Positions 16,011 to 24,886 of a stretch of DNA of 64,000 bases are shown piece by piece (position 1 is the stretch's first letter; each line of letters starts with the position of its first letter). The notes beneath the pieces are model-generated. The model was not told the DNA's origin. It made no database searches and was given only the letters and a program-made list of their open reading frames with translations. This DNA is from Candidatus Villigracilis adiacens (GTDB taxonomy: Bacteria; Chloroflexota; Anaerolineae; Anaerolineales; Villigracilaceae), in NCBI GenBank assembly GCA_016703605.1, contig JADJBU010000024.1, positions 1 through 64,000 on the forward strand, given 5' to 3'. The position numbers were made by a program, and so were the translations under genes.

Positions 16011-18905
16011 ATGATTGGAGAGGAGAGCGAATTGTCTCTGCAACTTTCTCTTTACCTGCTCGGTCCCCCCAAATTGGAATTGAACAATGCGCCTGTCGCA
16101 GCGGACCGGCGAAAATCGCTTGCCCTGTTGGCATATCTCGCGCTCCACCGTGAAAAACACACGCGCGAGTTCCTGAGCGGCATGCTCTGGCCCGAATACG
16201 AGCAGGAGAAGGCTTTTACCAACCTTCGGCACGCCCTATGGGAAACCCAACAGGCAATCGGTGAAGGCTGGGTTGCCGCCAGTCGCGAGACAATTTCACT
16301 GATCCCTGATTCAAGTCAATCATCCGAAAAAGGCATATGGGTGGATGTAAACCGTTTCATTGAGTTAATTGCCACAAGCCGGACAAAGAAGGAAATTTCG
16401 CTTCGCATCCCGCTCTTGGCGGAATCGGCCGCCCTCTACCGCAACCACTTCCTGACCGGGTTCAACCTTAAAGACGCGCCGTCCTTCAACGATTGGGGGC
16501 GCGGAAAATCGGAGGAACTGCGCAATCTGCTCACCCTCGCTTTGACCATGCTGTCAAATGACCTTACTTTGCTCGGTCAATTCGAATCCGCCATTCCATA
16601 CGCGCAGCGCCTTCTATTGCTCGACCCTTTGAACGAAGAGGCGCACAGGCAATTGATGAAAATCCACCTCCAGGCGGGGCAGGTAAATGCGGCGTTGAAG
16701 CAATATATGGCATGCGAAAAGATCCTGCGCAAGGAGTTGGGGGTTGACCCCCAACTCGAAACGCGCGACCTATACAGGCAAATCCGCAAAGGGGAATTGA
16801 AACCGCCCCAACCCGCCCTTCAAAAGGATACGCCTGCCCCTTTGCATAACCTTCCATATCAACTCAGCAAGTTCATCGGCCGTGAAAAGGAATTGATCGA
16901 GATCACAGACCTTATCGCGGGCAATCGTCTCGTCACCCTGACTGGAACGGGGGGCATCGGCAAAACACGCCTCTCGTTACGGTGTGGCGAACAATTGTTA
17001 AATCAATATCCGGATGGAATCTGGGTCGCAGAATTGGCTTCACTTAACGACCCGGAGCGTGTGCCGCAAGTCGTTGCCGGGTTGTTTGATCTGAATGAAG
17101 GCTCCGAAAATCCGCCCAATGAAAACCTAATCCGATTCCTGCGCCCGAAGACCATGCTCCTCATCCTCGATAACTGCGAACATCTGCTCGTTGCCTCCAC
17201 CTTGCTGGCGGATGAATTGCTCAAAAATTGCCCAAATTTGAAAATACTCGCCACAAGCCGCGAGCCTCTGAGACTAGCCGGCGAGGCTCAATACCGTGTG
17301 CCGCCGTTGGGACAACCGGACAATCAGTCTCTTTTCAATCATCTCCTGGAATTCGAATCGGTTCGATTATTCGAGGAACGAGCCCGGCTTGTTCAGAAAG
17401 ACTTCGCGCTGAATCTGGAGAACGCCCCAGCCGTCGCCCTAATCTGCAACCGTTTGACCGGAATTCCGCTGGCAATCGAACTGGCTGCCGCGCACATAAA
17501 CATGTTCTCCCCGCAACAAATTGCCTTGCGCCTGGACGAAAGTTTGACCTTACTCGCCGGGGGCAACCGCGCGTCATTACCGCGCCACCAAACCATGCGC
17601 GCCTCGATTGACTGGAGCTGGAATCTGCTTTCCAAATCCGAACAGGTTCTCCTCCGGCGATTGGCAGTATTTACGGGCGGCTGGACGCTGGACGGCGCGG
17701 AAGCGGTTGGATTCGGTCAATCTATGGCTCAAATATTCGGTTTGCTTGGCGGTTTGATTGCAAAATCGCTCGTGCTGGTTGATCGTGAAAGAGAGCGATA
17801 CCACATGCTCGAAACCGTCCGCGAGTATGCGCTTGAGCGCCTGAAAGAGGCGGGCGAAGATGGGGAAACCCGCAACCGGCACCTGGATTTCTATGTAAAC
17901 CTGGCTGAAGAAGCCGAGCCGAAATTGCTGGGCAAAGAGTTGGGCGTTTGGATGAAGAAATTGAACGAAGAACGGGAGAACATCATTGCGGCAAATGATT
18001 GGGGCGGCAGACCGGGTTCCAACGCTGAAAAAAGGTTTCGATTGTTGGGCGGAACGCGCTATTACTGGGCATATGCCGGGCTGGCAAAATTAGGTTATAA
18101 AATCTACAGCGAAGCTTTGTCGGAAATCGCCGAAAACCATAACTCACTGGCCGTAGGCTTAACCTATGACGGCGCCGCTGTATTCGCCTACACCCTGGGC
18201 GAATCGTCCGTCATTGAGCGCGCCGAAAAAAGTATAGCCATTATCAAGGATCACGGCGACCCGGTGCGGCTGGCTATGGCACTCGGACACAAGGCAATGG
18301 GATATGTCATTCTCGAAGAATACGAAGAAGCGGTCAAGATATATCTGGAAACGCTGGCTGTGGCGCGACAAACAGAAGACAAACGCCCGGTTTCCTCCGC
18401 GCTCAACAATCTCGCCGAACTTTATCGCATGTTGGGAGAGTATGAAAGGGCAATTCCGCTTTACGAAGAAGCCGTGGAAATAGATCGTGACCGGGAAGAT
18501 TCGACCGGAATCGTGGTTGGATACGCCAACCTCGCCAAGAACAAATTAATGTTGGGTCAAACCGGGAATACCCGCTCCCAACTGGCTGAAGCCGCTCAAC
18601 TCGTCGAGGAAGCGCATCTTAGGGAGTATATGCAATCCATCATCGAAGCAGCGGCTGTCCTGCGCTTCATCATGGGTGATCAACCGGAGGGAGTCCGCCT
18701 GTTCGGCGCATCGGAGGCGGAAATCGAAAGAAAAGGTATTCAACGCGACAAGGTTGACGGCGTCTTCATCGAACATTGGACGAACGCAATGTGCAAGGCG
18801 CTCGGCGAAGCGCTGTACCATCAAGCCATTGAAGAGGGCGGGAAAATGCCTTATGAAGAAGCCTTGGCGGAAACCCGAGAATGGCTCGAAAACGGATTGG
18901 CGTAA
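16011..18905 (+). CDS. AfsR/SARP-type STAND regulator (winged helix-BTAD-NB-ARC-TPR)
   Basis: 964 residues. An OmpR-like winged-helix DNA-binding domain (about 5-95, with SLALLAYLALHREKHTREFL) and a BTAD helical domain (about 100-260, ending RKELGVDPQLETRDLYRQI) come first. The NB-ARC/STAND ATPase has Walker A GTGGIGKT at 312-319 and Walker B LLILDNCEHLL. The C-terminal part (about 690-960) contains tetratricopeptide repeats (SSALNNLAELYRMLGEYERA). Proteins of this type are ATP-dependent transcription activators. It is divergent from the C11 protease operon with a 125-bp shared promoter region, so that operon is its most likely target (inference). Confidence 0.9.
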   Translation: MIGEESELSLQLSLYLLGPPKLELNNAPVAADRRKSLALLAYLALHREKHTREFLSGMLWPEYEQEKAFTNLRHALWETQQAIGEGWVAASRETISLIPDSSQSSEKGIWVDVNRFIELIATSRTKKEISLRIPLLAESAALYRNHFLTGFNLKDAPSFNDWGRGKSEELRNLLTLALTMLSNDLTLLGQFESAIPYAQRLLLLDPLNEEAHRQLMKIHLQAGQVNAALKQYMACEKILRKELGVDPQLETRDLYRQIRKGELKPPQPALQKDTPAPLHNLPYQLSKFIGREKELIEITDLIAGNRLVTLTGTGGIGKTRLSLRCGEQLLNQYPDGIWVAELASLNDPERVPQVVAGLFDLNEGSENPPNENLIRFLRPKTMLLILDNCEHLLVASTLLADELLKNCPNLKILATSREPLRLAGEAQYRVPPLGQPDNQSLFNHLLEFESVRLFEERARLVQKDFALNLENAPAVALICNRLTGIPLAIELAAAHINMFSPQQIALRLDESLTLLAGGNRASLPRHQTMRASIDWSWNLLSKSEQVLLRRLAVFTGGWTLDGAEAVGFGQSMAQIFGLLGGLIAKSLVLVDRERERYHMLETVREYALERLKEAGEDGETRNRHLDFYVNLAEEAEPKLLGKELGVWMKKLNEERENIIAANDWGGRPGSNAEKRFRLLGGTRYYWAYAGLAKLGYKIYSEALSEIAENHNSLAVGLTYDGAAVFAYTLGESSVIERAEKSIAIIKDHGDPVRLAMALGHKAMGYVILEEYEEAVKIYLETLAVARQTEDKRPVSSALNNLAELYRMLGEYERAIPLYEEAVEIDRDREDSTGIVVGYANLAKNKLMLGQTGNTRSQLAEAAQLVEEAHLREYMQSIIEAAAVLRFIMGDQPEGVRLFGASEAEIERKGIQRDKVDGVFIEHWTNAMCKALGEALYHQAIEEGGKMPYEEALAETREWLENGLA

Positions 18906-18929
18906 CTCTTTACCGTTATAGCCCAATAC

Positions 18930-20132
18930 CTACGGTCTCCACGAAGGCGCGTACCAGTCATAATCCGTTGAGAGTCCGGGGGCTTGCAAAAGGCTCACGT
19001 TCGATGTCGCGAGGTCGACAAGGAAGAGATGACCGCCGGTGGCGGATGTGGTCTCCTCGATCAGAAGATATTTTCCATTCGGAGAGAAAAGCAAACGTCC
19101 GACCGTGCTTCCCTTGTAAACGGATTTCAATTCGCCGCCGGTGCGCCGGATAACAAATACTTCGGCGACCGGGTTTCCTCCCGCCATATTGCCGTAGTAA
19201 TTGAACGCGATCAAAGAACTATCCGGCGACCAGATCATCGGGTAGATCGAACCGCCTGTGAATTGGGCAATGGTCTCGGCGTTCGCGCCGTCGGGTTCCA
19301 TGACCTTCACAAAATGATTCTGCGAGTTGTAGTCGTATTCATCATAGGCAAAAAAACCCGCGTCGGGCGAGGCGATGAACTGCGCCTTGGTAAGCAGGGT
19401 CTCGAACATCGGGCGGGCTTGTCCGTTTATGGCGCGGATGAGATAAATATTTCCATTTGCGCCGGGCAGGGCGGAGCGCATGATGACATTCTCGGTGTAC
19501 CAGCCATCCATGATGTAGGGGCGTCCTTCCACTGGCAGGTCGGCGGAGATGCGCTGCAACCCGGCCCCATCCGGGCGGACGATGTAGACAGCCTCGCCGC
19601 CGGCGCCGTCTTGAACGCGGAACGCGATCCATGCCCCATCCGGCGACCAAAAAGGTGGATCAATGAAGGGAAATTCCGCGATGGCTGCCCAGGTCCTTGC
19701 GTTCGCATCGAAGATCCATAGCTGGGTCGGTGTACCGTTCGGGCTGGCTGAATAGGAAAACGCCGCATACCTGCCATCCTTCGACCAGGTGAGGGCGTTG
19801 ATGGTGAAATTGAAGGCAAAGGGAACGGATATCTTTTCCATTGCCGGGCAGTTGAGCGGGTCTGCGATGCAGGCGGCGGATACTTTGACCAACTCGATGG
19901 ACCCGTTTCCGGCGCGGGGCTGGAGGAAGAAATACAATTCCCCCGTCTCCGGTTCGGACCTCGTGACTGGTTCTGTTTGCTGCGGGGTTTCGGTCGCCGC
20001 GGGAACCGCTTCGGGCGTTTGACCCAAAGCCTGGGTCGGCGTAACAGGCCCGGTGTCGAAGAATGAAGCGGGGGTCGGGGTTGGGGCGCAGGCTGAAAGG
20101 AGGATCAGGGTCGGGAGGATGAGTCGTTTCAT
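18930..20132 (-). CDS. TolB-like beta-propeller lipoprotein
   Basis: 400 residues. The signal peptide ends with lipobox LLSAC (Cys 15), then a Pro/Thr/Gln linker, then repeated WD40-like/PD40 blades (TWSKDGRYAAFSY, FWSPDGAWIAF, IWSPDSSLIAF, LFSPNGKYLLIEE), the pattern of TolB and DPP-IV propellers. No peptidase domain follows, so a binding role at the outer face of the membrane is likely. The gene converges with the SARP regulator (24-bp gap). Confidence 0.85.
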   Translation of the reverse strand: MKRLILPTLILLSACAPTPTPASFFDTGPVTPTQALGQTPEAVPAATETPQQTEPVTRSEPETGELYFFLQPRAGNGSIELVKVSAACIADPLNCPAMEKISVPFAFNFTINALTWSKDGRYAAFSYSASPNGTPTQLWIFDANARTWAAIAEFPFIDPPFWSPDGAWIAFRVQDGAGGEAVYIVRPDGAGLQRISADLPVEGRPYIMDGWYTENVIMRSALPGANGNIYLIRAINGQARPMFETLLTKAQFIASPDAGFFAYDEYDYNSQNHFVKVMEPDGANAETIAQFTGGSIYPMIWSPDSSLIAFNYYGNMAGGNPVAEVFVIRRTGGELKSVYKGSTVGRLLFSPNGKYLLIEETTSATGGHLFLVDLATSNVSLLQAPGLSTDYDWYAPSWRP

Positions 20133-20177
20133 GGGCGGGGATAAATCGCAAAATGAACGTTGAGGTACGCGAATTAA

Positions 20178-20212
20178 AAAGTTCCCGCTGTTTTTATAAC
20201 AACGGGAACTTT
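20178..20212 (-). terminator. Intrinsic terminator of the NBR1-Ig gene
   Basis: AAAGTTCCCG (20178-20187) and CGGGAACTTT (20203-20212) pair. On the minus strand the stem is followed by a T-rich stretch. Confidence 0.8.
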
Positions 20213-20225
20213 GATTCCTATCCAG

Positions 20226-22358
20226 TTACGGCGTGTTGGTCGGTGTGGGCGTTCCGGCGGTTGGGGTGGGGGTTTCAGTTGGCGCGGCTCCGGTGTTGGT
20301 TGGGGCTGCCACGGTATTTGTGGAGGTGGCGGTGGCAGGGGCGGAGGTTGCAGACGGCGCCGTGGTAGCGGTGGCAGGGACAGATGCGGAGGATGCGTTA
20401 TAGATGACCGGCGCAACCCACAATGCGCGATCTCCCGCCGGGGAGCCTGTCGAGAGAACTGTCAGGATGAACTTGACGTTTTTGCCGACAAGGGAGGAAA
20501 GGTCGATATCCGCATTGTAGACCTGGCCTTCGAATTTTTCGACGAAAGCCCAATAGGTAATGATGGAGGATGTGCCGGATTCGGAGTAGTCGAGGCGGAA
20601 GACGACGTAGCAGGAGGTGGCGCCCGCTTCACAACCGATGGCGGCGCGGAATTTGTCTCCGGACTTGACCTGGTAGGAAGGATAGATGCCCTGAATGTAG
20701 CCGTTGTTGATGTTCTGCGGGAAGGTGAGCAGCCCGGTGCGCGGGTCGTTGACGCCGGTTTCCATTTTCGAGGGATTCGAGATCAGCACAAAACCCTTCG
20801 CGTCGCCTTCTGTTCCGGGGCAGGGAAGTTCGCCCGCGCCGCTGTACCATTTGGCGGCGCAGACGTTGGCGGCAAAGTCATACACGGTGCCGGGGATGGG
20901 GGTCGCCGGGGTTCCGGGTGTGATGGGGGTCGCGGGAGTGGAGGGGGTGGAGGGCGTGGATGAAGCGGCGGCTGTGCCTGTCACTTTGATCTCGACCCAG
21001 AAGGACTTCGTCCCGGATGAGCCGATGCCGAAGGGGACGCCGGTGCTGTTCTTGAGCTTCCAATACCCGCGGTAGGTTCCCGCCGTGGCAGGCGCGGTGA
21101 GCTGGAGGGTGATGTCCACCGTCTGACCGGGAGCGACCGAGGCGGGAATGAGCGCGGAGTCGGGTCCGCCCATCTTCTCGCCGGTGTCGAACATGATGGA
21201 GTAATTCGTCCAGGTGCAGGTGCCGACGTTCTTTAAACGCCAGGTTTTGTTGAAGGCTGCGCCGGGCGCGAAGGAGGTGCCGTCTGGCACTGTTACATCC
21301 GAAATGAACTGGGCGCGGTCGCAGGCGTTCGGCTGGACGGTGCCGGTCTTGGTGGGCGTGACCGTGGGCGGGGTTCCGGTGACGGTGGGAGGCGGGGTTG
21401 AGCCTCCGGCGCGGGCAATGATCGGGTTGACCCACAAGGCGCGGTCGCCGGTCGGCGAACCGTAGGCGGAGGCGACGAGGATGAAGGTTACATCCTGCCC
21501 GGCAAATTTGCTCAGGTCGAGGTTGACGTTATAGGTCAGACCTTCGTACTTCTCGCGGAAGGTCCAGAAGGTGGTCTCAGCGCCGCTGCCGATCTTGTAA
21601 TACAGGCTGTACGAAACGTAACAGTTCGTCGCGCCGGCTTCGCAGCCAATCGTGGACTGGAAGCGGTCGCCGCTTTGCACGCGGAAGGCGGGATACACGG
21701 CTTTGACGAATCCGTTGGTGACGTTGTTGGGACCCATCAACAAACCAGCCTGTGACGCGGTCACGCCGCTTTCCAGTTTGGGCTGGTCCACTTTGAAGGC
21801 GAACCCGCTGGCGCTGTTATCGGCGGCGGGGAAGGTGAATGCGCCAACCCCGCTCGACCAGGCAGCCGAAGCCGCGTTCGCGGTAAAGTCGTACCCGGCG
21901 CTCGAACCGGAATTGACATAAATCTCGACCCAGAAGGATTTATTCGCGGTCGAGCCGATGCCGAACGTCCCGCCGGAATTACTTTTGAATTTCCAATACC
22001 CAAAATAGTGACCAGCCGCGGCGGGCGAGGTCATATCCACCGTGATGTCCACGGTGGCGCCGGGGTTGACTGTGGTCGGCAGGGCAAGCGAGGCGGGCGC
22101 GCCCATCTTCTCGCCGCTGTCGAAGATCAGCGAAACATCGTTGCTGTTCCAGGCGCAGGTGCCGATATTCTTGATCCGCCAGGTTTTCTTGAAGGCGGTG
22201 TTCGCCGCAAAATTCGTCCCATCGGGGATGGTGACGTCGGCGATGAACTGCGCCCAATAGCAGGTCGCCGCGCTTGCGGTTGTAGTCCCGCCGGGCACAA
22301 GGGTCATTAAGACCGCCAGCAGGAGCAGTGTCGAAATTGTTCTGAAAGTAAATCTCAT
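20226..22358 (-). CDS. Secreted protein with two NBR1-type Ig-like domains
   Basis: 710 residues from the ATG at 22358, preceded by GGAGGAAGAA (the frame is open to 22400 but without a ribosome site). A signal peptide ends near TTTASAA. Two copies of a module follow. Each begins with an NBR1 central Ig-like domain (FIADVTIPDGTNFAANTAF, KTWRIKNIGTCAW; second copy FISDVTVPDGTSF, KTWRLKNVGTCTW) and continues into a beta-sandwich segment ending GDRALWVNPII / GDRALWVAPVI. Pro/Thr/Ala-rich linkers separate them, and the last ~55 residues are a Thr/Pro/Ala tail. Bacterial NBR1-Ig domains occur mainly on exported proteins of Chloroflexota and relatives; the role is probably adhesion or wall binding. 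Confidence 0.85.
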   Translation of the reverse strand: MRFTFRTISTLLLLAVLMTLVPGGTTTASAATCYWAQFIADVTIPDGTNFAANTAFKKTWRIKNIGTCAWNSNDVSLIFDSGEKMGAPASLALPTTVNPGATVDITVDMTSPAAAGHYFGYWKFKSNSGGTFGIGSTANKSFWVEIYVNSGSSAGYDFTANAASAAWSSGVGAFTFPAADNSASGFAFKVDQPKLESGVTASQAGLLMGPNNVTNGFVKAVYPAFRVQSGDRFQSTIGCEAGATNCYVSYSLYYKIGSGAETTFWTFREKYEGLTYNVNLDLSKFAGQDVTFILVASAYGSPTGDRALWVNPIIARAGGSTPPPTVTGTPPTVTPTKTGTVQPNACDRAQFISDVTVPDGTSFAPGAAFNKTWRLKNVGTCTWTNYSIMFDTGEKMGGPDSALIPASVAPGQTVDITLQLTAPATAGTYRGYWKLKNSTGVPFGIGSSGTKSFWVEIKVTGTAAASSTPSTPSTPATPITPGTPATPIPGTVYDFAANVCAAKWYSGAGELPCPGTEGDAKGFVLISNPSKMETGVNDPRTGLLTFPQNINNGYIQGIYPSYQVKSGDKFRAAIGCEAGATSCYVVFRLDYSESGTSSIITYWAFVEKFEGQVYNADIDLSSLVGKNVKFILTVLSTGSPAGDRALWVAPVIYNASSASVPATATTAPSATSAPATATSTNTVAAPTNTGAAPTETPTPTAGTPTPTNTP

Positions 22359-22515
22359 TTCTTCCTCCATCGAGTCAAATCGGTTTGTGGACGTTGGCAA
22401 CAGGCTGAAAGTTCCGCTTTGACTATACGCTCACCTAGTATAACTTTTCTTTAATAATTGTTCAATAATGAAATCAAAACAAAATGGTAGTCAATTTTTC
22501 CCATTCCTCCTGCCG

Positions 22516-22528
22516 TATAATTCACCCA
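22516..22528 (+). promoter_or_regulatory. TATAAT-N6-ATG leaderless promoter of dinB
   Basis: TATAAT at 22516-22521 and ATG at 22528 are six bases apart. This also decides the start codon, because an in-frame ATG at 22468 lies upstream of the promoter. Confidence 0.55.
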
Positions 22529-23688
22529 TGCCCCGCGTCATCCTGCACCTCGACCTGGACGCCTTCTTTTGCTCGGTGGAGGAGGTTCAAAACCCGTCCC
22601 TGCGCGGCAAGCCCTTCGCCGTCGGCGGCAAACCCGACGAACGCGGCGTCGTGGCATCCTGCTCGTACGCGGCGCGCGCGCTCGGCATCCGCAGCGCCAT
22701 GCCCATGTCGCGCGCCCTGCGCCTGTGCCGTGGACTCATCATCGTCCCCGGCAGGCATCGGCTTTACAGCGAGTATTCCGAAAAAGTGATGGAAAAACTG
22801 CGGGATTTGACTCCGCTGGTCGAGCAGATTTCCATAGACGAAGCCTTTCTCGACATCTCCGATATTCAAGCGGATAAAACCCGCCTCGCGCTGGACCTTC
22901 AGCGGGTCATCCAAACCGAGCTGAATCTACCCTCGAGCGTGGGCATCGCGTCCAACAAACTCGTGGCGAAAATTGCAACGGAGGTTGGTAAGAAGTCTAG
23001 CAAGAAAAAGAACGAGCCGCCTTTTGGCTTTACCGTCGTCCCTGCCGGGGACGAATCAAAATTCCTCGCCCCCCTGCCCGCGGACATGCTCTGGGGCGTG
23101 GGACCAAAAACCAACGCACGCTTAACCGAACTTGGCATCCATACTATCGGTGACATCGCCCGTTGGCCCGAAAAAGAACTTGTCAACCTCTTCGGCGAAA
23201 ACGGGCGCGACCTGTGGCGTCACGCGAACGGCATGGACGACCGTCCCATCGTCACCGAGTACGAGACGAAATCCGTCAGCCAGGAAACCACCTTCAACGT
23301 GGATGTCCGCGATGAGAAGACGCTCGAAAAAACAATGCGTGAACAAGCGCGGGACGTGGCTCGTCAATTGCGCAAAAACGACCTCGCCGGGAAAACCGTC
23401 AAAGTAAAATTGCGCTGGTCCGACTTCACCACCATCACGCGCCAGACCACCCTGCCCACCTCCACAGACAACGAAGACGAGATATTTCACGCCGCCGTAA
23501 AATTGATGAAGTCCGCCCGCAAGCCGAATCAACCCGTCCGCCTGATCGGAGTCGGCGTCAGCGGAATCGGCGCCCCGGTACGGCAACTCAGCCTGTGGGA
23601 CGTGGGAAGCGAAAAGTCCCGCAAACTGCAAGAGGTGGTGGATGCGTTGCAGGAGAAGTATGGGAAGGGTGTGATAAGGAAGGGGTAG
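22528..23688 (+). CDS. dinB: DNA polymerase IV (Y-family translesion polymerase)
   Basis: 386 residues, usual for DinB. The palm has HLDLDAFFCSVEE (metal-binding Asp 9) and SIDEAFLDIS (Asp-Glu pair). PFAVGG and the tract VVASCSYAARALGIRSAMPM form the fingers, GIASNKLVAKIATEVGKKS lies in the palm, and WGVGPKT is the helix-hairpin-helix of the thumb. The little-finger domain follows (VSQETTFNVDV). It copies damaged DNA at low fidelity. No beta-clamp motif is obvious beyond RQLSLWDV near the C-terminus, which fits one. No LexA-type box was identified. Confidence 0.95.
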   Translation: MPRVILHLDLDAFFCSVEEVQNPSLRGKPFAVGGKPDERGVVASCSYAARALGIRSAMPMSRALRLCRGLIIVPGRHRLYSEYSEKVMEKLRDLTPLVEQISIDEAFLDISDIQADKTRLALDLQRVIQTELNLPSSVGIASNKLVAKIATEVGKKSSKKKNEPPFGFTVVPAGDESKFLAPLPADMLWGVGPKTNARLTELGIHTIGDIARWPEKELVNLFGENGRDLWRHANGMDDRPIVTEYETKSVSQETTFNVDVRDEKTLEKTMREQARDVARQLRKNDLAGKTVKVKLRWSDFTTITRQTTLPTSTDNEDEIFHAAVKLMKSARKPNQPVRLIGVGVSGIGAPVRQLSLWDVGSEKSRKLQEVVDALQEKYGKGVIRKG

Positions 23689-23830
23689 AAGTAGAAAGTG
23701 GAAAGTAATGAGATGGTAAAAAGAAGGAGAGTAATTAAACTTGAGGGTCAATGGCTTGCCGCCAAGAACAAGAGCGCGGCTCAGAATGACATGGTACTTC
23801 TTGAGTGTCACCTCAAGATTAGACACTTCC
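23689..23830. repeat. Degraded intergenic repeats before the GyrI-like gene
   Basis: GAAAGTGGAAAGTAATGAG units are followed by a fragment of the GTCATTGCGAGG...CTCGCAATGAC repeat type (AAGAACAAGAGCGCGGCTCAGAATGACA), which is also seen at 59496-59586. An ORF runs through it from 23698, but the composition is repeat-derived. Confidence 0.4.
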
Positions 23831-23847
23831 AAAAAAGAGGAAAGAAA

Positions 23848-24501
23848 ATGAAAACTCTGGATTTGAAAAAACAGTTCAAGAATTTGTACCAGCCGTCGGC
23901 GAAGAAGATCGAGAGCGTGCAGGTGCCTAATCTTCAATTCGCCATGGTGGACGGCGCGATTGAAAAGGGTTCCGAGCCCGGCAAGTCAACATCTTTTGCC
24001 GAAGCGACGCAATCTTTGTACAGCCTGTCCTACACACTCAAGTTTATGTTTAAGAAACGCAAGTCGAACGCCTTTGATTACCCCGTCATGGCGCTGGAGG
24101 GACTGTGGTGGGTGGAAGACGGCTTCTTCGACATCACCGTCAAGGACAACTGGTTCTATACGTTGATGATCATGCAGCCGGAGATCGTCACGCCGGAAAT
24201 TTTCGAGGAAGCGCGAGAGCAAGTCCGCAAGAAGAAGGGCGACAGTGAAATGCTCAACAAGGCGCGGCTGGCGCACTTTGAAGAAGGCTTGTGCGTCCAA
24301 ACCATGCACATCGGACCGTATGCCACTGAACCAGCCACGATTGACCGCATGAAGGAATTCATGGCGGAAAACGGCTTAAAAGATGCCGTTGGACCGATTG
24401 GCGGAAAACACCACGAAATTTACCTGAGCGATCCGCGCAAGGCGGCGCCGGATAAGATGAAGACGGTGTTGAGGCATCCGGTGGTGGGGAGTGGAAAGTA
24501 G
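23848..24501 (+). CDS. GyrI-like small-molecule-binding domain protein
   Basis: 217 residues from the ATG at 23848, preceded by AGAGGAAAG. The sequence matches the stand-alone GyrI-like family (KKIESVQVPNLQFAMVDG, YPVMALEGLWW, HFEEGLCVQTMHIGPYATE, KHHEIYLSDPRKAAPDKMKT). Members of this SHS2-fold group bind or hydrolyse small hydrophobic compounds. There is no DNA-binding domain. The frame extends upstream to 23698, but that part is repeat-derived. Confidence 0.88.
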   Translation: MKTLDLKKQFKNLYQPSAKKIESVQVPNLQFAMVDGAIEKGSEPGKSTSFAEATQSLYSLSYTLKFMFKKRKSNAFDYPVMALEGLWWVEDGFFDITVKDNWFYTLMIMQPEIVTPEIFEEAREQVRKKKGDSEMLNKARLAHFEEGLCVQTMHIGPYATEPATIDRMKEFMAENGLKDAVGPIGGKHHEIYLSDPRKAAPDKMKTVLRHPVVGSGK

Positions 24502-24526
24502 AAAGTGGAAAGAAGAAAGAGGAAGA

Positions 24527-24886
24527 ATGAACTGCTTTTATCATTCCGCTGTCCCCGCCATTGGGCTGTGTAAACACTGCCAGCGCGGACTTTGCCCCGA
24601 GTGCGCCGCCGTCGTGGACGATGTGCTTGCCTGCCAGAACCGCCACGAAGATGAAGTTCACAAGTTGGAGGTTTTGACCGCACGAAATATTTTGCAGTCC
24701 GAACGGGTTCGGTCTGTGTACATGAAGAACTTCAGTTTCTACGGGCTGGTGGGCATCGCTTTTGTGGGGTTTGGCTGGTGGCAATTGGATTGGCTCGGTT
24801 TGCAGGCATTGCTTTTCATGGCATTGGGTGTCTTTCTGCTCTATGCCGCCATTGCCAATTATCTCGAAGGGAGAAAATACAAATAA
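24527..24886 (+). CDS. Small membrane protein with B-box-like zinc finger
   Basis: 119 residues from the ATG at 24527, with AGAGGAAGA upstream. Cys/His ligands in B-box-like order: CFYH, CKHCQRGLCPEC, CQNRHED. Two C-terminal transmembrane helices follow (SFYGLVGIAFVGFGWWQL and ALLFMALGVFLLYAAIANYL). Its stop overlaps the next ATG (TAATG), so the two are translationally coupled. The function is unknown; zinc binding is predicted from ligand spacing. Confidence 0.8.
   Translation: MNCFYHSAVPAIGLCKHCQRGLCPECAAVVDDVLACQNRHEDEVHKLEVLTARNILQSERVRSVYMKNFSFYGLVGIAFVGFGWWQLDWLGLQALLFMALGVFLLYAAIANYLEGRKYK

Noticed and set aside
20211..20963. 250-codon Gly/Arg-rich plus-strand ORF
   Set aside because: It is the complement of the Pro/Thr-rich tail and second module of the NBR1-Ig gene; the Gly-rich sequence is a shadow of that composition.
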